Assembly (NCBI RefSeq): GCF_001190945.1
Contig: NZ_CP011112.1
Span: 186,001-250,000 of the forward strand
Length of the DNA: 64,000 bases
Direction of reading: 5' to 3'
From: Luteipulveratus mongoliensis
GTDB taxonomy: Bacteria > Actinomycetota > Actinomycetes > Actinomycetales > Dermatophilaceae
A program made the position numbers and the translations under genes. Positions 58,885-64,000 of this stretch are shown piece by piece. The notes below the pieces were generated by a model. The model did not search any database. It saw only the letters and a list, made by a program, of their open reading frames with translations, and was not told the DNA's origin. Numbering within the stretch: position 1 is the first letter of the stretch; each line of letters starts with the position of its first letter.

Positions 58885-60552
58885 ATGAGCGGATCGTCCG
58901 CAGGTCGCGTGATCGATGAGCGCTTCGAGCTGATCACTCCGCTCGGCAGCGGTGGCACGGGTCGGGTCTGGCGCGCCCGCGACCTCGCCCTGCATCGCGA
59001 GGTGGCGCTCAGGGAAGTACGTCCTCCGGACCTGACGTCGGCAGAGTCCGATCCGCAGGCTGCCGCTCAGCTGACTGGGCGCGTTCTCCGGGAGGCCCGA
59101 TCCCTGGCCAGGCTCACCCACCCGAACCTCGTGACGATCTACCAGATCGTGGACTCACCCCAGCTGGCTCATCCGTGGCTGGTGATGGAGCTGGTCTCTG
59201 GCGGATCGCTCAGTGGCCGACTCACCTCCGGGCCGATCACCCCTTTCGAGGCCGCGACCATCGGGCGCGGCGTGCTCTCGGCTCTTCGCGCTGCGCACAC
59301 GGCCGGGATTCTGCACCGCGACATCACGCCCGCCAACGTGCTGCTGCGCACGGACGGCAGCCCCGTGCTGACCGGCTTCAGCGTCGCCGCGCTGCCTGAG
59401 ACGACGGGTCTGATCGCTGCCGATGACGTGATGGGGTCCCCGGAGTACATCGCCCCGGAGCGGCTCCGGGGCCAGGAACGTCTTGTGACATCCGACTTCT
59501 GGTCGCTCGCCATGACCCTCTATGTCGCCGTCGAAGGTCACCATCCGCTCCGCCGCCAGACCACCACGGCCACGCTCGCGGCCGTTCTGGAGGCGCCGAT
59601 CCCGCCACCGGCCCACGCCCGGGATCTGAGCTCGTTCCTCGCGGCCGCGCTGGTGAGGGATCCCGCAGCGCGACCCGCTGTCGAGCAGCTCGACGGTCTG
59701 CTCACGTGGGCCATCGATGGGTCCACGGCCCCGCGATCGGCTGGCGCTGACTCACCACCGACCGAGCGTGACCTGCCCGTGGCGACTGCGCCGCCTGCGG
59801 TGGTCCTGCGGTCGACCACTCGTAAGGCAGCAGCCGCGCGGGCCCGCAGGCGCCGGAACATGGTCCTGGGCGGGTCGTCGATCGCAGCCACGCTGGTCGC
59901 CGCCTTGGCCCTGGCCGTCGTACCCGGGCTCCTGGACGACGGCCCCGCAACCAGCGCGGACGACGCCCCCGCAACCAGCGCGGGCGCCGATCCCGCAACC
60001 ACAGCGGGCGCCGGCCCTGCGAGGGCGCCACAACCCAGCGGCATCACGTCGTCCCCTACGGCGACGGAGCAGCCGGTCACCGTCGCACCTTCACCGCTAT
60101 CCGCCCAGGCACCAGACCAGCTGTTCGCTCCAGCAGGAGTGCGCAGCATGATCGCGACGATCAAGCCGAAGATCGGCACCAAGGTCAAGCGGCTCATGCT
60201 CTACGACCAGTACGCCTCGATCGAGGCGCCGGTCCGGGGCAACGCCAAGCTGTACGACCGCTACGACTATCGAGACGGCGCGGCGACCAAGAGCATCGCC
60301 TCGGGAAGCACCGACAGCGACGACCGGACGATCGATCTGAGCACGGTCAACTGGGATGCCCTGCCCGGGCTGCTCAAGACGGCTCAGGCCGGGCTCGGAC
60401 TGCGGTCGGTCACGTCGAGCTATGTGGTCGTGGACTTCGGGCTCATCGATCACGTGCCGTCCTTGATGGTCTACGCCAACGACGACCACGGGTCGGTCTC
60501 CCTGCGGGCCGGACTCAACGGCAAAGTCACCCGCACCTATCCGCGCACTTGA
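58885..60552 (+). CDS. Receptor-like Ser/Thr kinase homologue, probable pseudokinase
   Basis: 555 residues from ATG 58885. Kinase-like domain (about 10-270): glycine loop LGSGGTGRVW, HRDITPANVLL, GSPEYIAPERL, DFWSLAMTLY. Key residues deviate: the beta3 Lys is Arg (EVALREV), the DFG Asp is Thr (LTGFS), and Lys of HRDxKPxN is Thr. So ATP hydrolysis is doubtful. TM helix near 335-355, then a Thr/Ala repeat linker (ATSADDAPATSAGADPAT..) and a 150-residue extracellular domain (MIATIKPKIGTKVKRLMLYD..) that I do not recognise. Confidence 0.85.
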   Translation: MSGSSAGRVIDERFELITPLGSGGTGRVWRARDLALHREVALREVRPPDLTSAESDPQAAAQLTGRVLREARSLARLTHPNLVTIYQIVDSPQLAHPWLVMELVSGGSLSGRLTSGPITPFEAATIGRGVLSALRAAHTAGILHRDITPANVLLRTDGSPVLTGFSVAALPETTGLIAADDVMGSPEYIAPERLRGQERLVTSDFWSLAMTLYVAVEGHHPLRRQTTTATLAAVLEAPIPPPAHARDLSSFLAAALVRDPAARPAVEQLDGLLTWAIDGSTAPRSAGADSPPTERDLPVATAPPAVVLRSTTRKAAAARARRRRNMVLGGSSIAATLVAALALAVVPGLLDDGPATSADDAPATSAGADPATTAGAGPARAPQPSGITSSPTATEQPVTVAPSPLSAQAPDQLFAPAGVRSMIATIKPKIGTKVKRLMLYDQYASIEAPVRGNAKLYDRYDYRDGAATKSIASGSTDSDDRTIDLSTVNWDALPGLLKTAQAGLGLRSVTSSYVVVDFGLIDHVPSLMVYANDDHGSVSLRAGLNGKVTRTYPRT

Positions 60553-60576
60553 GGCCCTGATCGAGGCAGACTAGGA

Positions 60577-60610
60577 GGTCAGCCCGGGAGCTTTGGCTCC
60601 CGGGCTGACC
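60577..60610. terminator. Bidirectional terminator hairpin
   Basis: GGTCAGCCCGGGAGC / TTTG / GCTCCCGGGCTGACC, perfect 15-bp stem between the convergent kinase-like and epoxide-hydrolase genes. Confidence 0.88.
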
Positions 60611-60631
60611 ACGTCCCAGCGGCGTGCGATC

Positions 60632-61783
60632 TCAGCGCCCTGCGTAGAACGCCCGGATCTCCTCCGCCAGGTCGTTCGGCACCTCCATCGAGGCGAAGTG
60701 GCCACCGGCGGGCCGCTCGGTCCACGACACGATCTGGGTGTTGTCCCGTTCGGCGAACGGCCGCATCGACCGGAAGTCGTCCGCGAAGACGGTGACGCCG
60801 ATGGCCCCTTCGTTGACGCGGGCCTCGACCGACTTCTCGGTGTAGTGGTAGCGCGCGGCGCCGGCCGAGGTGTTCGTCAACCAATAGAGACTGACCTGTG
60901 CCAGGATCTGATCCCGGGTGAGCAGGCTCTCCGTCCTGCCGAAGTTCTCGAAGAGTTCGTTGTATGCCAGCTGCCCGACCGGCGAGTCGCTTAGCGCGGC
61001 GGCAATCGTCTGCGGCCGCGAGGCGTTCATCAGCGCGAAGCCATTGACCGTCTGGAACCACCCCGCGAACTCCAGCGCCGCGTAGTCCTCCGGTGTCATC
61101 TTCTCGAACTCGGCCGGATCACCCGACGGGAACGCGAACAGCTGCAGCACATGCGCACCGAGAAAGCCCTCAGGGTTCAGCATCGCCAGCTCGCGCGAGA
61201 CCATCGCGCCGCCGTCCGAGCCGTGCGCGCCGTACGACGGGTACCCGAGTCCGCGCATCAGGGTGTCCCAGGTGCGCGCCACCTTGGCCATCGTCCAGTC
61301 ACCGCTGACCATCGGCGTACTGAATCCCATGCCGGGGAGGCTCGGAATGACGACGTGGAACGCGTCCTCAGCCTTGCCGCCATGCGCCTCGGGGTCGGTG
61401 AGCGGGCCGATCATGTCGAGGAAGTCGACGAACGAGCCCGGGTACGTGTGGGTCAGGACAATGGGCGTGGCGTCGGCGTGCTGCGAGCGGACGTGGATGA
61501 AGTGGATCGGCTGTCCGTCGATCTCGGTGAGGTAGTGCGGGAACTCGTTCATTCGCGCCTCCTGCTCGCGCCAGTCGAACGAGGTACGCCAGTGGTCGAC
61601 CATCTCGCGCAGGTACGACACCGGCGCGCCCTGCTCCCAGCCGTCGCCGGCCACCTCGGTGGCGAAGCGAGTGCGCTCGAGACGCGACTGCAGGTCATCG
61701 ACGTCGGCCTGCGGGATCGCGACCTGGAACGGGCGAATCGTGAGGGACTGCAACGGGTTCTGGGTGTTCTGTGAGTTCGTCAT
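60632..61783 (-). CDS. Epoxide hydrolase, alpha/beta fold with EHN domain
   Basis: 383 residues. N-terminal epoxide-hydrolase domain (about 15-125; IPQADVDDLQSRLERTRF), then the alpha/beta core: THTYPGSFVDFLDMIGPL (HxxP oxyanion region), GAHGSDGGAMVSRE (about 184-197; nucleophile Asp), a cap, and GVTVFADDFRSMRPFAE with C-terminal GGHFASMEVPNDLAEEI (about 361, catalytic His). Juvenile-hormone/epoxide hydrolase-like enzymes open epoxides to diols. Divergent from the WYL regulator. Confidence 0.9.
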   Translation of the reverse strand: MTNSQNTQNPLQSLTIRPFQVAIPQADVDDLQSRLERTRFATEVAGDGWEQGAPVSYLREMVDHWRTSFDWREQEARMNEFPHYLTEIDGQPIHFIHVRSQHADATPIVLTHTYPGSFVDFLDMIGPLTDPEAHGGKAEDAFHVVIPSLPGMGFSTPMVSGDWTMAKVARTWDTLMRGLGYPSYGAHGSDGGAMVSRELAMLNPEGFLGAHVLQLFAFPSGDPAEFEKMTPEDYAALEFAGWFQTVNGFALMNASRPQTIAAALSDSPVGQLAYNELFENFGRTESLLTRDQILAQVSLYWLTNTSAGAARYHYTEKSVEARVNEGAIGVTVFADDFRSMRPFAERDNTQIVSWTERPAGGHFASMEVPNDLAEEIRAFYAGR

Positions 61784-61864
61784 GACCGCTACGCTATGGA
61801 GGGTTCCGGCACGTTTCGTTCCTGATTATTCGGCCGTTCAAAACTTTCTTTCGAGGAGCCCGCG

Positions 61865-62830
61865 ATGATCGAGACCTCGGCCCGGCTGCTGGCTCTGCTC
61901 GGCCTCCTGCAGTCACGCAGCAGCTGGTCCGGTCCCGAGCTCGCCGGGCGGCTCGACGTGCAGCAGCGCACCTTGCGCAACGACATCCGACGGCTGCGCG
62001 CACTCGGCTATCCGATCGACTCGGTGCGTGGTCCGGCCGGTGGCTATCGCCTCGGCAACCACGGCAAGATGCCACCGCTGCTGCTCGAGGACAACGAGGC
62101 GGTCGCCGTCGCGGTCGGACTCAGTGCGGTGAGCGACTCACCCGGCGTCGCCGAGTCGAGCGCCGTCGCCCTGGCCAAGCTCGAGCAGGTCCTGCCGGAC
62201 CGGCTGCGACGTCGGGTCCGCGCCCTCGCCGACAGCACCGACCTCGGGCCGTCCGACACCGAGACAAACATGGACGAACCCGTCGTGGACACCAGGGTTC
62301 TCGCCGACCTGGCCGCCGCCGTACGAGATCACGAGGGCCTCCGGTTCTTCTACGGCGACGACGAGGAGCGGTTCGAGGCGGACCCCTATCGGCTCGTCAG
62401 CTGGCAGCGGCGCTGGTACGTCGTCGCCCGCGTCCGGCCGTCGCAGGAGTGGCGTTCGTTCCGTGTCGAGTGGATGGCGCTACGCACTCCCGGTGCGAGT
62501 CGCTTCACGCCGAATCCCCTTGGTGGCGGCGACTACTCGGCGTTCGTCCTGCGCGAGGTCGCCTCGACCGGATGGAAGGTGCACGCCCGGGTGCTGGTCG
62601 ATGCGCCCGCCGCGGAGGTGCTCTCACGCATCCACGCAGCAGTCGGCGTCGTCGAGACCATTGACAGCGAGCACTGCGTCCTGGTCACGGGTGCCGACAC
62701 ACTCGAGACGGTCGCCGTCTGGATCGGCATGCTCGGACTCGACTTCCACGTCAGCGAGCCGCCCGAGCTGGTCGAGCACCTGCGCGTCCTTGGCCGCCGC
62801 TACCTCGCCGCCCTCCCCGACCCAGCGTGA
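61865..62830 (+). CDS. WYL-domain transcriptional regulator
   Basis: 321 residues from ATG 61865 (GAGGAG upstream). HTH_11 at about 5-60 (WSGPELAGRLDVQQRTLRND, PAGGYRLG), WYL-like domain at about 140-210 (YRLVSWQRRWYVVARVR, the W-Y pair being RWYVVA) and a C-terminal WCX domain ending PPELVEHLRVLGRRYLAALP. Such regulators commonly control a divergent enzyme gene, here the epoxide hydrolase. The 81-base gap holds GTTCC direct repeats (61803, 61817 region) as possible sites. Confidence 0.9.
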   Translation: MIETSARLLALLGLLQSRSSWSGPELAGRLDVQQRTLRNDIRRLRALGYPIDSVRGPAGGYRLGNHGKMPPLLLEDNEAVAVAVGLSAVSDSPGVAESSAVALAKLEQVLPDRLRRRVRALADSTDLGPSDTETNMDEPVVDTRVLADLAAAVRDHEGLRFFYGDDEERFEADPYRLVSWQRRWYVVARVRPSQEWRSFRVEWMALRTPGASRFTPNPLGGGDYSAFVLREVASTGWKVHARVLVDAPAAEVLSRIHAAVGVVETIDSEHCVLVTGADTLETVAVWIGMLGLDFHVSEPPELVEHLRVLGRRYLAALPDPA

Positions 62831-62874
62831 CGATCAAGGGGTCATAGCCTGCCCTCGCGACGCCACCGAGCCGC

Positions 62875-62967
62875 GACGTGCTCGACGCCGACGCCGCAGC
62901 GGAGTACGCCCGCCGCTGCGTCCTCATTGATGCTCGCCCCGCCGACCGGTTCCGTGGCGAGAACTGA
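62875..62967 (+). pseudogene. Remnant of a two-domain rhodanese/sulfurtransferase gene
   Basis: The frame reads DVLDADAAAEYARRCVLIDA, then RPADRFRGEN-stop. This matches the start of the C-terminal rhodanese domain of SseA-type sulfurtransferases (VLLDAR..RYRGE). No start codon, N-terminal domain or active-site Cys is present. Decayed fragment. Confidence 0.5.
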
Positions 62968-63046
62968 CCCGGATCGCCCGGTGGCTACCTCTCCCAGCCA
63001 CGCGCCCGCCCGCTGACCGCACGCCGCGAGTCCCCCGCGATGAGTG

Positions 63047-63155
63047 CCTGCTCACTGCGCATTTTCGGCAGTGAGTGCGCACTCAGTGCGCACGAAGGGC
63101 TTCCAGACCCACGGAAGGGAGCCGTTGGCGCGCACTGAGTGGACACTCACTCGAG
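63047..63155. other. Cluster of GTGCGC/GTGAGT palindromes
   Basis: CTCACTGC..GCAGTGAG (63049-63073) is immediately followed by GTGCGCACTCAGTGCGCAC (63075-63093, perfect around one base), and GCGCGCACTGAGTGGACACT appears again at 63128-63147. No gene is seen across 62968-63208; the palindromes may be leftover operators. Confidence 0.4.
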
Positions 63156-63208
63156 GGCTGACCCGACGCCGCTGCACCTCAGGTGCCTAGTACAGCGCGG
63201 ACCAGCTC

Positions 63209-63277
63209 GACGAGCTGGTCGAGCACCTGCGCGTCCTCGGCCGCCGCTACCTCTGTGCCCTCCCCGATGCTCCCTGA
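63209..63277 (+). pseudogene. Remnant of a WYL-regulator C-terminus
   Basis: Reads DELVEHLRVLGRRYLCALPD-AP-stop, nearly identical to the last 21 residues of the intact WYL regulator at 62765-62830 and similar at DNA level. No upstream coding sequence remains. Either a partial duplication of the neighbour or the last piece of a deleted paralogue. Confidence 0.75.
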
Positions 63278-63282
63278 CTGCG

Positions 63283-63927
63283 TCAGCTGCCCTCGGCCTC
63301 GCGGCGCTGCTCGTCGGTGTAGCCCTCCATCTTGGCGGCCGCGCCGCCGGCCCGCGCTCCCCGGTATCGAGCGATGTTGCCCGACGTCGCCGTCATCGCC
63401 TCCTTCACCGCACCCCGGCTGTACGACATCGAGTGCTCCCGCGCGACCCCGAGCCCGGCGCCGACCTCGATGGCGTCCTGGTCCGCACCCATGTAAAGGA
63501 ACTGCCACTCGTAGTCGCGAGTCTGCTGCTCCACCAACGACTTGATGGCCGGACGGGTCCACTCGCGGCTGGCGTTCTCGAGCCCGTCGGTCATGATCGC
63601 GACGATGATCGTCGCGGGCCGCTGGTCCTCGGGGAGACCGGCGAGCGTCGTACCCGACTCCGTGATCAGCCGACCCATCGCATCCAGCAACGCGGTCGAC
63701 CGGCGCGGCTGAAGCGCCAAGGGAGGTACGTCGGCCACCGGCTTGTCGGTGTAGACCACGTCGTACTCGTCGTCGAACTGCGCGAGCGTGACGCGGCAGT
63801 CGCCGTCCGCCTTGCGCTGCTCCTCGATGAAGGCGTTGAACCCGCCCTCGGTGTCGGACTTGATGGTCTGCATCGAGCCGCTCCGGTCGAGCAGGAAATA
63901 GATGTGGGTCAGGTCGGAACGCGTCAT
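63283..63927 (-). CDS. von Willebrand factor A domain protein
   Basis: 214 residues. vWA/MIDAS: IYFLLDRSGSMQTI (about 9-22; DxSxS), STALLDAMGRLI (conserved Thr/Ser), and VAIMTDGLENAS (about 111-122; TDG). Soluble, with Ala/Gly-rich C-terminus. Typically a metal-dependent protein-interaction module; partner unknown. To the right, 63928-64000 shows nothing recognisable. Confidence 0.88.
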   Translation of the reverse strand: MTRSDLTHIYFLLDRSGSMQTIKSDTEGGFNAFIEEQRKADGDCRVTLAQFDDEYDVVYTDKPVADVPPLALQPRRSTALLDAMGRLITESGTTLAGLPEDQRPATIIVAIMTDGLENASREWTRPAIKSLVEQQTRDYEWQFLYMGADQDAIEVGAGLGVAREHSMSYSRGAVKEAMTATSGNIARYRGARAGGAAAKMEGYTDEQRREAEGS

Positions 63928-64000
63928 GCCGTCCTCCTCAGGTGTTGCGACGAGGCTTGAACCGCAACGGTTTTCGATCGTCCGCGACCCGCGCCTCGCC

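Overview
The window is high-GC DNA from an actinobacterium. Taxon markers that I recognise are an arfABC (OmpATb-type) locus, a BioB-BsaP pair, a BioQ-type operator, actinobacterial CHAD, CPBP and DUF6297-like genes, frequent GTG starts with 4-base GTGA/ATGA overlaps, and a dispersed palindromic repeat (heads CTGGTCGAGTAGGCGAG, tails GGTCTCGATACGCCTCCGC) of the type seen in Nocardioidaceae/Dermacoccaceae/Intrasporangiaceae-like genomes. I cannot fix the genus. No rRNA, tRNA, CRISPR or phage genes were seen.

Layout. 1-984: a truncated IS481-type element inserted at a GCTAGC site of the dispersed repeat. 1031-7879: a tightly overlapping seven-gene operon under a Fur/Zur-like palindrome (FecCD permease, ATPase, binding lipoprotein, DUF364-like putative metal-chelation protein, MFS exporter, PduX-like GHMP kinase, divergent cysteine-synthase-fold PLP protein). 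It looks like a compact metallophore or metal-chelate make/export/import system and is my main candidate for an undescribed system. 7938-9864: an AbiEi/AbiEii toxin-antitoxin pair with a strong operator palindrome. 9982-18693: ABC exporter pair, pdxY, cyclophilin, rhodanese, thioesterase, Fpg-like glycosylase, App1-like phosphatase, GH15-like hydrolase.

18860-25729: a Tat-exported phospholipase C and two paralogous multidomain wall hydrolases (M23 + lytic transglycosylase) whose NlpC/P60-like modules both lack the catalytic Cys. 25880-31640: regulators (HTH, XRE-cupin, MarR), MFS, acyl-CoA ligase, ThpR, GIY-YIG. 31823-40859: a peptidoglycan-recycling neighbourhood (murQ, RpiR regulator, sugar kinase, anmK, GHL10 glycosidase) interleaved with panB/panC. 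40940-46469: acyl-ACP desaturase, CPBP protease, arfABC with four sunset-type repeats in ArfC.

46793-52074: amidase, CHAD protein, MFS, DUF805 protein, Tyr phosphatase. 52166-58766: vitamin genes (thiE-thiD; bioB-bsaP behind a BioQ-type box) and two divergent MerR-type regulator/target pairs (SoxR/SDR-QueA-like; MerR/metallo-beta-lactamase). 58885-63927: a receptor-like pseudokinase, epoxide hydrolase with divergent WYL regulator, a 450-base graveyard with two gene remnants, and a vWA protein.

The dispersed repeat does more than fill gaps: it supplies the stop codon (Leu-Val-Glu-stop) of three genes, codes the C-terminus of an SDR together with the ribosome-binding site of the next gene, and appears to code an in-frame N-terminal extension of bsaP. 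A second palindrome type occurs twice with compensatory stem changes.
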